A stretch of DNA of 6,563 nucleotides, from positions 1-6,563 of the forward strand of contig JAKEHD010000087.1 in the NCBI GenBank assembly GCA_022615215.1, in the 5' to 3' direction. Source of the DNA: Blastocatellia bacterium (GTDB lineage Bacteria; Acidobacteriota; Blastocatellia; UBA7656). The first letter of the stretch is position 1; every line of letters begins with the position of its first letter. The translations under genes were made by a program, and so were the position numbers. Of the stretch, positions 1 to 6,533 are shown one piece after another. The notes beneath the pieces were generated by a model. The model did no database searches. It was not told the origin of the DNA and worked only from the letters and a program-made list of their open reading frames with translations.

Positions 1-2037
1 CTCACTCAGCCCGAAACTCAAGGCCGCGTGCGCGCCCTGCTCGAATGGTTCCCCCTGGTATTTGTCGACCTTCACGAGATGGGGACCGACTCGACTTATT
101 ACTTCGCTCCCGAAGCCGTTCCCTACAATCCGCACCTTGCAAAAGATCAGCGCGATAGCCTGCACCTGTTCGGGCGCAATAATGCGAAGTGGTTCGACGA
201 GTACGGCTTCGATTATTTCACGCGCGAAGTCTATGACGCTTTCTATCCCGGTTATGGCGCGAGCTGGCCCTCCTATTACGGGAGCGTCGCCATGACTTAT
301 GAGCAGGCATCCGTGCGCGGGCTTATAGTCCGCCGCAGCGACGAAACGACCATGCACTTCCGCGACAGCGTCCGCCATCACTTCGTAGCTTCGGTCTCTA
401 CGGCCGAGACGGCGGCGCGCAACAGAGAAAAACTCTTGAACGATTTCTATCGCTATCGTCAGACCGCCATAGAAGAAGGCAGCACGGAAAATATAAAAGA
501 GTACATACTGCCGCGCCGGGGCGACACATCCACAGTAGATAAACTGGCCGCAATCCTCAGTCAACAGGGCGTCGAGATCAAACGCGCGACCTCGCAGTTC
601 CGCGCCTGCGGCGGTGAATACCCTGCGGGCAGTTATATAATTTCGCTCGCCCAGCCTTCCAAAAGGCTCATACGCACATTGCTCGACGAGAATGTTCCTA
701 TGGAAGAAGTGTTCCTGAAAGAGCAGGAGCGCCGCCGCAGAAAGAGCCTGCCCGATGAAATCTACGACGTTACAGCCTGGTCATTGCCTATGATGTACAA
801 CGTCGAGGCGGTCGCTTGCTCGGAGAGTTCGCGCGCCGCTTCCGAGATGGTGAAGCCCGAGTTGATTCCTCCGGGCCGAGTGATGGGAGGAGAGGCCGAG
901 GTCGCGTACCTCGCCCCTTGGGGCACGGCCGCCGCGGGCCGCTTGCTCGTGGCTTCGCTCAGAGAAGGCTTGCGCATTTCAAGCACAGACAAAGCCTTCA
1001 CTCAACAGGGAAGAGAGTTCCCTTCCGGCACACTGATCTTCAAGGTGAAAGACAACCCGCCCGGCCTGCGGCAGACGCTTGAAAGACTGGCCGCTTCGAC
1101 CGGAGCAGAAATTCACGCGACCGATACCGGCTGGGTCGAAGACGGAGTGAATTTCGGCAGCCGCAATGTTGTTTACATGCGAAAGCCCAGGATAGCCCTC
1201 GCATGGGATGCGCCCACGTCTTCGAACTCGGCGGGCGCTACACGTTTCGTGCTCGAACGCCAATTCGGCTATCCTGTGACTCCGATTCGCACTCAGCAAC
1301 TCGCATCGGCCGACCTGAGCCGCTTCCACGTGCTGATTCTTCCGGGCGCAGGATTCGGCGGCGGATACTCATCCGTATTCGGAACAGAAGGCGTAAGGCG
1401 ACTAAGAGACTGGGTCTCAGCGGGCGGCACATTGATCGGCCTGGGCAGCGGGGCCGTCTCTTTTCTGGCCGATTCGAATACAGGGTTGCTTGCAACCTCC
1501 GAAGAAACACTTGCTGGTGAGGGAAGCTCTTCGAGAAGACCTGAAGCCCCGCAGACGCCCGAAGCGGCGGGAAGGAATCAGCAACCTCCTCAGCGGCGGT
1601 CTCCGGGAAAACTGCTTGCGACCGAAGAGGATTACAACAAGGCCATTCAACCCGACAGCGAAATGCCCGACGCGGTCCCCGGTGTTCTTGCGCGAGCGCG
1701 ATTGAACCGCGATCACTGGATCACAGCAGGTATGAGCAACCGAGTGCATGTCCTGGTCGACGGGCGCACTATATTCACTCCTCTGAAGCTCAATAATGGT
1801 GTGAATGCCGCTATCTTCGAAGGGCCTGACCAGCTTCTCGCAAGCGGGTATCTCTGGGAAGAGAATAGAAAACAACTCGCCTACAAGCCATTCCTGGTCG
1901 TGCAATCGCGAGGGCGCGGACTGGTCATAGGGTTCACGGCGGACCCGAATTTCCGCGCCTATATGGACGGCCTGAATGTGCTGTTTTTGAACGCCGTATT
2001 TCGAGGAACCGCACACGCGCGCCCCGCCGCGCAATGA
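1..2037 (+). CDS. M14-family zinc carboxypeptidase with C-terminal GATase1-like domain (5' end outside window)
   Basis: The reading frame is open from base 1 and runs to TGA at 2035-2037, giving 678 visible residues. The GTG at 28 is only an internal valine codon. Numbering from base 1, VFVDLHEMG places His25 as the third zinc ligand of M14 peptidases. It is followed by the subfamily-like segment TDSTYYFAPEAVPYNPH. GSVAMTYEQAS places Glu101 as the catalytic base. The first two zinc ligands (HxxE) and the catalytic Arg must lie upstream of the window. From about residue 397 (RIALAWD) a Rossmann-like region with VLILPGAGFGGGYSS and GGTLIGLGSGA resembles a class I glutamine amidotransferase-like domain. 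It is interrupted near 508-538 by a Pro/Gln/Arg-rich linker. Relatives are usually exported peptidases; the signal peptide is not visible here. Exact substrate is unknown. The next gene is more than 340 nt away across a repeat element, so co-transcription with it is unlikely. Confidence 0.88.
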   Translation, partial: LTQPETQGRVRALLEWFPLVFVDLHEMGTDSTYYFAPEAVPYNPHLAKDQRDSLHLFGRNNAKWFDEYGFDYFTREVYDAFYPGYGASWPSYYGSVAMTYEQASVRGLIVRRSDETTMHFRDSVRHHFVASVSTAETAARNREKLLNDFYRYRQTAIEEGSTENIKEYILPRRGDTSTVDKLAAILSQQGVEIKRATSQFRACGGEYPAGSYIISLAQPSKRLIRTLLDENVPMEEVFLKEQERRRRKSLPDEIYDVTAWSLPMMYNVEAVACSESSRAASEMVKPELIPPGRVMGGEAEVAYLAPWGTAAAGRLLVASLREGLRISSTDKAFTQQGREFPSGTLIFKVKDNPPGLRQTLERLAASTGAEIHATDTGWVEDGVNFGSRNVVYMRKPRIALAWDAPTSSNSAGATRFVLERQFGYPVTPIRTQQLASADLSRFHVLILPGAGFGGGYSSVFGTEGVRRLRDWVSAGGTLIGLGSGAVSFLADSNTGLLATSEETLAGEGSSSRRPEAPQTPEAAGRNQQPPQRRSPGKLLATEEDYNKAIQPDSEMPDAVPGVLARARLNRDHWITAGMSNRVHVLVDGRTIFTPLKLNNGVNAAIFEGPDQLLASGYLWEENRKQLAYKPFLVVQSRGRGLVIGFTADPNFRAYMDGLNVLFLNAVFRGTAHARPAAQ

Positions 2038-2043
2038 AATACG

Positions 2044-2263
2044 GCCACAGAAACACACAGAAGTTCACAGAAGGATTTCGGCTCATGTGATTGAATTGTG
2101 GATGTTACGGTTCAGGCAGGGTATTCCCATCAACCGAATTGCGGATGAGCGAGAAAGAATTTCAAGGCGCAATAGCTCAACCTTCATCGCCCGCTTACTG
2201 CTGATAACAAACTGATTACCTGAGCCGAGATTTTTTCCGTGTGCTTCTGTGTGTTTCTGTGGC
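2044..2263. repeat. 220-bp element bounded by 42/43-nt inverted repeats (MITE-like)
   Basis: The outer 20 nt are perfectly inverted: 2044-2063 is the reverse complement of 2244-2263 (core CACAGAAACACACAG). The inner 8 nt of each arm also match exactly (TCGGCTCA at 2078-2085 against TGAGCCGA at 2221-2228). The segment between them is partly matched with one gap. By hand alignment the arms agree at about 36 of 43 positions. The interior of about 135 nt carries a short open frame. No clear target-site duplication is seen; only a possible TA lies near each end. CACAG-rich inverted repeats of this look are common as dispersed intergenic elements in some environmental bacteria, so a non-autonomous mobile element is the best reading. 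A transcript would form a long-stem hairpin, which might also affect 3' processing of the peptidase mRNA. Confidence 0.75.
2084..2215 (+). pseudogene. Possible relic of an IS21-type transposase N-terminus (HTH)
   Basis: Inside the inverted-repeat element, one frame reads HVIELWMLRFRQGIPINRIA, then DERERISRRNSSTF, and stops at TGA 2213-2215. The pattern of a short helix, then RQG-x-x-I-x-x-IA, then a Ser-Arg-Arg segment resembles the N-terminal helix-turn-helix of IstA-type transposases and related resolvase-like HTHs. Only about 40 residues survive. The match fades where the HTH second helix would continue into a VxxYL-type end. No start codon with a ribosome binding site is evident. This could be chance in a short frame. 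If real, it would make the element a deletion derivative of an insertion sequence. Confidence 0.25.
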
Positions 2264-2279
2264 TATTTTTTTGCCCCTG

Positions 2280-2361
2280 ATTGGCCCGCACGAATTGGCC
2301 CGTAATTGGTTCTTTACACGATTCATCTTTCTATTAAAATGGTCTGGTAGAGTAAGCCAAT
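2280..2361. promoter_or_regulatory. Cluster of ATTGG half-sites around the MocR promoter (candidate operator)
   Basis: ATTGGCC occurs at 2280-2286 and again at 2294-2300, within the longer direct repeat ATTGGCCCG spaced by 14 nt. ATTGGTT follows at 2305-2311. Downstream of the -10, AGCCAAT at 2355-2361 is the same motif on the other strand. It faces ATGGTCT at 2339-2345 as an imperfect dyad. The sites bracket the promoter. MocR regulators commonly bind direct or inverted repeats overlapping the promoter of their own or a neighbouring gene, so autoregulation is a reasonable inference. The binding protein is not proven and could equally be the Lrp-type product. Confidence 0.45.
2313..2340 (+). 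promoter_or_regulatory. Sigma-70-like promoter of the MocR-led cluster
   Basis: TTTACA at 2313-2318 (5 of 6 to TTGACA) and TAAAAT at 2335-2340 (5 of 6 to TATAAT) are separated by 16 nt. Transcription would start near 2346-2348, giving a leader of about 33 nt before the GTG at 2380. The housekeeping sigma consensus in this organism is assumed to be E. coli-like. Confidence 0.55.
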
Positions 2362-2365
2362 TTTC

Positions 2366-2370
2366 GGAGG
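2366..2370 (+). promoter_or_regulatory. Ribosome binding site deciding the GTG start of the MocR gene
   Basis: GGAGG lies 9 nt before GTG at 2380-2382. The next residues, FIELDRESRIPLYTQI, are the normal beginning of a GntR-type regulator, so the GTG is accepted although no ATG is nearby. Confidence 0.7.
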
Positions 2371-2379
2371 CCCGTTTCT

Positions 2380-3900
2380 GTGTTCATAGAACTCGACCGC
2401 GAAAGCCGCATACCGCTTTACACACAGATAGTCGATCAGGTGCGCGATATGATCGAGAGTGGAACGCTCGGCGCGGGCGACCGTCTGCCCGCAAATCGAG
2501 AGCTTGCGAAGGCGCTCGGCGTCAATCGAACGACCGTCACAACTGCTTATGCGGAACTGGTGGCCGACGGCCTTGTCAGCTCCGAGGTCGGGCGAGGCAC
2601 CTTCGTAAATGACATCCCTGTAAAAATCAAAAAGCAAGCCGACGGCGCGCGCACGCAGCCTTCGCCTATGCCCTGGAACGCGCTGCTCACCGAGCAGAAT
2701 CGCAACTCCTGGATCAGCGGCGTGCTCCATCAGCGTCCCGGCGAAGAGACCATATCGTTTGCCTACTCGCTGCCGCAGGCGGAGCTGTTTCCGCTCGATG
2801 ATTTCCGCCGTTCCGTAGACCGCGTGCTGAGAAAAGAGGGCCGCGTGTTGCTTCAACTCGGACTGAGCAACGGGTACGCTCCGCTTCAAGAATACCTCGT
2901 ATCTCAGATGGCGCTCTCAGGCATAAGGGCGAATGCGGATGAAGTCCTCATCACGAACGGATGCCAGCAATCCCTCGACCTGATTCGCCGGATACTCGTA
3001 GGGCCGGGCGATGAGATCGCCATAGAGAACCCGACCTATCCGGGGGCGCTCAGCGTATTCTGCGGCGGCACGAACAAATTCGTGAGCGTGCCCGTGGGGG
3101 AGCGGGGCATGGACCTCGACGTTCTGGAAGATGTTCTCTCACAGCGCCGCATAAAACTCATATACACGATACCGAGTTTTCATAACCCGACGGGCGCGAC
3201 TATGGACACAGAGGCGCGGCGGCGATTGATAGAGCTTGCCGCAAGGCACCGCGTCCCGGTGGTCGAGGACGACATCTATCGAGAGATGCGCTACGAGGGC
3301 GCGGCGCTACCTTCGCTCAAAGCGCTCGACAGGTACGGGCTTGTCATTTATATCAACAGCTTTTCCAAAGTCGGGTTTCCGGGCCTGCGCGTCGGATGGA
3401 TAGCAGCGCCGCCCGTAGTCATCAGTCATCTGAACCGCGCCAAAGAGGAGATCGACCTGCATGCGAGCCTTCTCACTCAAGCGGCGATCTATGAGTTCTC
3501 AAGGCGCGGACTCCTCGCAAAACATATAAAGCGGGTGAAGAAGGTCTACGCGCAGCATCGCGATATTATGCTTGAGGCGTTGGAAAGATATTTTCCTGAA
3601 GAAGCGGCCTGGGACAAACCCGAAGGCGGGATGGCCGTATGGGTCAGGCTGCCCGAACGCTTGAGCGCCGATCAGATACTCGTTCGATCTGCCGAGCAGG
3701 GAGTGATCTTCAGTCCGGGCCATTATTTCTATTCCAGCCAGCCGCAGCAAAATATGATGCGGCTCAGTTTCACCATGACCCCTCCGGCGCTGATCGAAGA
3801 GGGAATCAAGCGGCTCGGAGGAGTCGTTAAAAACTGCCTGTCGCTCGTGAAGAAGCAGCGCGCGGCCTCGGCGGCGGACACATTTTGTGCGCTTGTATGA
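2380..3900 (+). CDS. MocR-type transcriptional regulator (GntR wHTH fused to aminotransferase-like PLP domain)
   Basis: The protein has 506 residues, a normal length for MocR. Residues about 10-76 form a GntR winged helix: IPLYTQIVDQVRDMI, then LPANRELAKALGVNRTTV and a wing ending GRGTFV. A linker (about 77-120, basic then Pro-rich) leads to a fold-type I aminotransferase domain. The PLP signatures are present: HNPTG with Asn269, EDDIY with Asp298 and Tyr300, SFSK with Lys330 as the expected Schiff-base lysine, and MRLSF with Arg461 as the expected carboxylate-binding Arg. The domain can therefore bind PLP and probably an amino-acid adduct; family members use this to control transcription, not usually for turnover. 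A tail of roughly 25 residues rich in Lys, Ala and Cys follows the domain. The gene leads a four-gene unit; the Lrp gene starts 37 nt downstream. Regulatory target is inferred to be its own cluster. It could be a PdxR- or GabR-like regulator, but residues seen do not decide this. Confidence 0.93.
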   Translation: MFIELDRESRIPLYTQIVDQVRDMIESGTLGAGDRLPANRELAKALGVNRTTVTTAYAELVADGLVSSEVGRGTFVNDIPVKIKKQADGARTQPSPMPWNALLTEQNRNSWISGVLHQRPGEETISFAYSLPQAELFPLDDFRRSVDRVLRKEGRVLLQLGLSNGYAPLQEYLVSQMALSGIRANADEVLITNGCQQSLDLIRRILVGPGDEIAIENPTYPGALSVFCGGTNKFVSVPVGERGMDLDVLEDVLSQRRIKLIYTIPSFHNPTGATMDTEARRRLIELAARHRVPVVEDDIYREMRYEGAALPSLKALDRYGLVIYINSFSKVGFPGLRVGWIAAPPVVISHLNRAKEEIDLHASLLTQAAIYEFSRRGLLAKHIKRVKKVYAQHRDIMLEALERYFPEEAAWDKPEGGMAVWVRLPERLSADQILVRSAEQGVIFSPGHYFYSSQPQQNMMRLSFTMTPPALIEEGIKRLGGVVKNCLSLVKKQRAASAADTFCALV

Positions 3901-3916
3901 GGCAGTAATGCTGCCT
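3900..3916 (+). other. Small intercistronic hairpin
   Basis: AGGCAG at 3900-3905 pairs with CTGCCT at 3911-3916 around a 5-nt loop (TAATG). It begins on the last base of the MocR stop codon. No T-run follows, and the AAGGAG of the next gene comes 8 nt later. It is therefore more likely an mRNA-stability or attenuating element, or chance, than a terminator. Confidence 0.35.
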
Positions 3917-3937
3917 TGATAACGAAGGAGCACGGCC

Positions 3938-4417
3938 ATGATAGATGACATAGACCTGAATATACTCTCGATCATTCAGCAGGAAGCCCGGACGCCTCAC
4001 ACAGAGATCGCGCGGCAAGCGGGCATTTCGCCATTCGATACGGCCGCTCGAATTCGAAGGCTTGAAGAAGAAGGAATAATCCGCGGATACGAAGCGCGGC
4101 TCGACCCGCAGGCGTTGGGGCTTGGGATAACGGCGTTCGTGTTTGTAAACACCGACTACAGAGTCGAAGGGGAAGACACATCATTGCTGCTGGCTCGTAT
4201 TCCGGGAGTGCAGGAAGTTCATAAAGTCGCGGGCGAAGACTGCTATCTTGTGAAGCTGCGCGCCCCGGATACCGAAAGGCTCGGACAGTTGTTGCGCGAA
4301 GAGTTCGACACCCTCGAAGGCATAAGCTCGACGCGGACCACCATTGTTTTGAGAGCCGTGAAAGAGACCTCTCGACTGCCGCTCAAGGAACTGACCGCGC
4401 AGACGGCCGGCGTGTGA
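3938..4417 (+). CDS. Lrp/AsnC-family transcriptional regulator
   Basis: The protein has 159 residues, typical for Lrp/AsnC. ATG at 3938 follows AAGGAG (3925-3930) by 7 nt. Residues 1-60 are the AsnC-type helix-turn-helix: DIDLNILSIIQQEARTP, TEIARQAGIS, then ARIRRLEEEGIIRGYEARLD. Residues about 63-145 are the ligand-binding/oligomerisation (RAM) domain, with VQEVHKVAGEDCYLVKL and the closing RTTIVL strand. Such proteins form dimers to octamers and respond to amino acids or related metabolites. The usual recognition helix start (Ser-x-x-Thr/Ser-Val) reads SPFDTAARI here, a modest deviation that may change operator choice. The gene sits 37 nt after the MocR gene and 48 nt before the DinB-fold gene, suggesting co-transcription. 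Ligand and targets are unknown; local control of the aminotransferase cluster is inferred. Confidence 0.92.
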   Translation: MIDDIDLNILSIIQQEARTPHTEIARQAGISPFDTAARIRRLEEEGIIRGYEARLDPQALGLGITAFVFVNTDYRVEGEDTSLLLARIPGVQEVHKVAGEDCYLVKLRAPDTERLGQLLREEFDTLEGISSTRTTIVLRAVKETSRLPLKELTAQTAGV

Positions 4418-4453
4418 TTTGCCGAGCGCGCGTAAGTTTGTTTGAGCATCGAT

Positions 4454-4457
4454 GGAG
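4454..4457 (+). promoter_or_regulatory. Ribosome binding site deciding the start of the DinB-fold gene
   Basis: GGAG lies 8 nt before ATG at 4466. The upstream in-frame TTG at 4442 would make this site part of the coding region and has no clear site of its own, so 4466 is preferred. Confidence 0.6.
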
Positions 4458-4465
4458 TATGCGCT

Positions 4466-5029
4466 ATGACGGAAAGAATGAAATGGTTTGACAGGGCCTT
4501 CTCTCTGAATATTCCCGACTGGATGTATGCGAACGTATTGGAGCGACTTCGCGGGACTCCCGCGCGGTTGGAAGACAGAATGAAGGAGGTCTCGAAAGAG
4601 CTTCTGATCCGGCGTTATAATGACGGCTGGTCGATTCAGGAGAACGCGGGCCACCTGCTCGACCTCGAACCATTATGGGCCGGGCGGCTGGATGATTTCA
4701 TAGCGGGTGAAGAGAAGCTTCGCCCTGCCGACCTGACGAATAGAAAAACGCACGAGGCCGATCACAACCTGAGTCCTGTCGAAGCTATTTTGCGACAGTT
4801 TCGGGAGGCGCGGTTTGAGTTCGCCGGGCGGCTCGAAAATCTGGATGAAGATGCCCGGCTGCGTTCGTGTCTGCACCCGCGATTGAACGCGCCGATGAGA
4901 GTGATCGATATGATGTTCTTCATAGCCGAGCACGACGACCATCACCTTGCGCGAATCTCGGAGTTGTATCGCATCCTGTCGGCCGAAAGCGAACGCGCCG
5001 TAGATATAAGGAAATCTTCCTTCAAATAA
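4466..5029 (+). CDS. DinB-fold putative metalloprotein
   Basis: From ATG 4466 the protein has 187 residues, a usual length for the DinB/YfiT-like four-helix family. The key pattern is visible: His63 in GWSIQENAGHLLDLE on the second helix, and His156 with His160 in AEHDDHHLARI near the end, forming the three-His metal site expected of the family. A charged middle section (about 80-105) links the helices. The tail after residue 172 is not conserved-looking. Known family members include thiol transferases acting with bacillithiol or mycothiol, damage-induced proteins, and hydrolase-like members; nothing here selects among these. It is probably cytosolic, since no signal peptide or membrane segment is seen. 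It lies between the Lrp gene and the aminotransferase gene with short gaps, which suggests a role tied to the same metabolite. A longer form starting at TTG 4442 would add 8 residues. Confidence 0.82.
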   Translation: MTERMKWFDRAFSLNIPDWMYANVLERLRGTPARLEDRMKEVSKELLIRRYNDGWSIQENAGHLLDLEPLWAGRLDDFIAGEEKLRPADLTNRKTHEADHNLSPVEAILRQFREARFEFAGRLENLDEDARLRSCLHPRLNAPMRVIDMMFFIAEHDDHHLARISELYRILSAESERAVDIRKSSFK

Positions 5030-5088
5030 GCGAGCGCCGCGTCACAAGAGAATCAGTCTGTTTCGATGCTCTTTCATAAGGAGGAACC

Positions 5089-6222
5089 ATGCAGTTAGCG
5101 CCTTTTTTACTCGATCAGTGGTTGAACCAGTATCATTTCGCCGACCCTCCCGTTGAATACGATCTCGCTTCGAGCACGGGACCATCCTGGATCTTGAAAG
5201 AATTGATCGACTCGTTTGACGAAGACGAGCGGCGGCGATTCTCGAACACAAAACTTGTTTACTCGAATGCCGCGGGCGGCGCAGAGTTGCGCGAGGCAAT
5301 CGCCGATATGCAGGGCGTCGATGCCGATCACGTGCAGATCGTCACCGGAGCATCGGAGGCCCTTTTGATACTCTTTTTCCTGGCCGCCGAACAGGGCGCA
5401 AACGCCGTTCTGCCGTTCCCGGCTTTTCCCACGATGACCGCTTTGCCTGAGTCGTTCGGACTTGAATCGCGGTTTTATCTCTTGCGCCGCGAGAGCGAGT
5501 ATCGAATAGATATCGATGAAATAAAATCGCTGGCCGATGAGCGCACGAAGCTTATACTCGTAAACTCGCCGCACAATCCTACGGGCGCGACGCTGACGGA
5601 TGAAGAGCTTCGTTCTCTGAATGACTTCGCCGTCGAGCGAGGGATACAGTTCATCGTCGATGAAGTCTACCACCCTATCTATTATGGCCGGGAGACGCCC
5701 GGCGCAGCCGCTCTGCCGCACGCTACTGTGCTTGGCGATTTTTCAAAAGCGTTTTGCATGAGCGGACTGCGAGTGGGATGGATAATCGAGCGAGACCGCA
5801 AACGGTTGGAACGATACATGGACGCGCGATCTTATTTCACAATTTCAAACTCGCCGCTGTGCGAATCCCTTGCGACGGCGGCGGTTCAGAGGCGCGATTG
5901 CGTATTCGCTCGCGCACGCGCAGTCACAAGCAAGAATCTGGAGTTTCTGGATAAGTTCATGGCCGAGCACGCTGACCGTTTAGGATGGGTGCGGCCGCGA
6001 GGCGGGATGACCGCTTTTCCGTGGCTTGTATCAAACAGCGATTCACGCCCCTTTTGCAGCGCGCTTGCAGAACGCGGCGTGCTGCTCGCGCCGGGCGATT
6101 GCTTCGGGATGCCTGAGCATTTCCGTTTGGGCTTCGGAGCCAGCGGCGAGCGATTCCCCGAAGCTTTAGAAAGGTTTGCCGATTTCATCAAGCATTATTC
6201 TGTTCAGACGGCGCAGGCTTAG
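5089..6222 (+). CDS. Fold-type I PLP-dependent aminotransferase (class I/II)
   Basis: The protein has 377 residues, normal for the class. ATG 5089 follows a very strong AAGGAGG (5078-5084) by 4 nt, so translation may be higher than that of the preceding genes. Visible PLP features in order: GGAELREAI near 63-71, the phosphate-binding TGASEAL (86-92), HNPTG with Asn163, VDEVY with Asp191 and Tyr194, GDFSKAF with Lys220 as the Schiff-base lysine, GLRVGWI just after it, and FRLGFG with Arg346 for the substrate carboxylate. All catalytic residues are present, so this is probably an active enzyme. The N-terminal segment (LDQWLNQYHFADP, then LASSTGP) recalls the beginning of capreomycidine-synthase-like aminotransferases, but this is from memory and weak. 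Donor and acceptor are unknown. It is the last gene of the four-gene unit. Confidence 0.92.
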   Translation: MQLAPFLLDQWLNQYHFADPPVEYDLASSTGPSWILKELIDSFDEDERRRFSNTKLVYSNAAGGAELREAIADMQGVDADHVQIVTGASEALLILFFLAAEQGANAVLPFPAFPTMTALPESFGLESRFYLLRRESEYRIDIDEIKSLADERTKLILVNSPHNPTGATLTDEELRSLNDFAVERGIQFIVDEVYHPIYYGRETPGAAALPHATVLGDFSKAFCMSGLRVGWIIERDRKRLERYMDARSYFTISNSPLCESLATAAVQRRDCVFARARAVTSKNLEFLDKFMAEHADRLGWVRPRGGMTAFPWLVSNSDSRPFCSALAERGVLLAPGDCFGMPEHFRLGFGASGERFPEALERFADFIKHYSVQTAQA

Positions 6223-6308
6223 GCAGCAAAAATTGTCTTGCCACTGAATAGAAAGTATCTTCGCCCGCTTCCCGTTAAAGGGGTGTGGTTCTCAAAAGTC
6301 GGTCTCTT

Positions 6309-6470
6309 AGGATACCATCGGCTTTAGCCCGCTGTGTGGCTCAACTTTGACCTAACAACTCCAAACCTGCCTTCTCAAGATACCAATTCGCGCGAGCGTA
6401 TGGAGTCTCAATTTTGACCTAACCGAAGGCAAAAACTGAGACTCCATGCGGCTAAAGCCGATGGTATACT
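6309..6470. repeat. 162-nt nested inverted-repeat element
   Basis: The outer arms 6309-6328 and 6451-6470 match at 19 of 20 positions when one is reverse-complemented; the core ATACCATCGGCTTTAGC is perfect over 17 nt. An inner pair, ATGGAGTCTCA at 6400-6410 and TGAGACTCCAT at 6437-6447, is perfect over 11 nt. It extends inward through TTTTG/CAAAA with small bulges to a loop near 6420-6427. The inner right arm ends only 3 nt before the outer right arm, so on the left side about 70 nt would be looped out. This looks like a small mobile or REP-like element, or nested ends of one, and as RNA would form a branched hairpin. It may also end transcription of the cluster. Confidence 0.7.
6311..6423 (+). 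repeat. Two degenerate direct repeats of about 46 nt
   Basis: Unit 1 (6311-6356) and unit 2 (6379-6423) both begin GATACCA and both end TCAAYTTTGACCTAAC, where the last 16 nt match at 15 positions (6341-6356 and 6408-6423). The middles diverge. The period is 67-68 nt. Repeated internal motifs like this are typical of transposase-binding ends of some insertion sequences, but the family cannot be named from this alone. Confidence 0.5.
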
Positions 6471-6533
6471 CTGCGCGGCATGAATTGACACTTTTCATCG
6501 AGAGCTTGACGGTCAGCAACTTTTATTTGGAGT

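Larger units (their letters stand above)
2038..2379. other. Intergenic region between peptidase and MocR gene
   Basis: This 342-nt stretch has no convincing complete gene. The left two thirds is an inverted-repeat element (2044-2263) holding a possible transposase relic. The right third is the control region of the MocR gene, with ATTGG repeats, a promoter and a ribosome binding site. T-runs at 2231-2236 and 2266-2272 flank the right arm of the repeat. No compact stem directly precedes either run, so I do not call a classical terminator for the peptidase gene. Confidence 0.8.

Noticed and set aside
28..30. GTG as the start codon of the peptidase gene
   Set aside because: The frame is open to base 1, and a start here would remove the first zinc-ligand motif that M14 peptidases need. 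The gene simply begins outside the window.
1417..2058. Long open frame on the minus strand opposite the peptidase gene (213 codons)
   Set aside because: It lies fully against a gene with clear M14 motifs, its Arg- and Ser-rich translation has no recognisable domain, and no ribosome binding site supports it. Similar minus-strand frames at 2323-2889 and 5107-5721 were rejected for the same reason.
2241..2612. Open frame of 123 codons on the plus strand across the MocR control region
   Set aside because: It crosses the promoter, overlaps the MocR start in another frame and has a translation with no family resemblance.
4442..4444. TTG start of the DinB-fold gene
   Set aside because: The ATG at 4466 has a well-spaced GGAG and the extra 8 residues are not domain-like.
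6223..6290. Intrinsic terminator right after the aminotransferase gene
   Set aside because: The possible stems (GGCA/TGCC at 6222-6242 and CCC/GGG at 6271-6282) are only 3-4 bp and neither is followed by a T-run.
6309..6470. CRISPR array
   Set aside because: Only two degenerate repeat units are present, with unequal divergent middles and no regular spacers or cas genes.
6485..6490. TTGACA as a -35 promoter box near the right edge
   Set aside because: No acceptable -10 hexamer occurs 15-19 nt downstream, and no gene start follows within the window.
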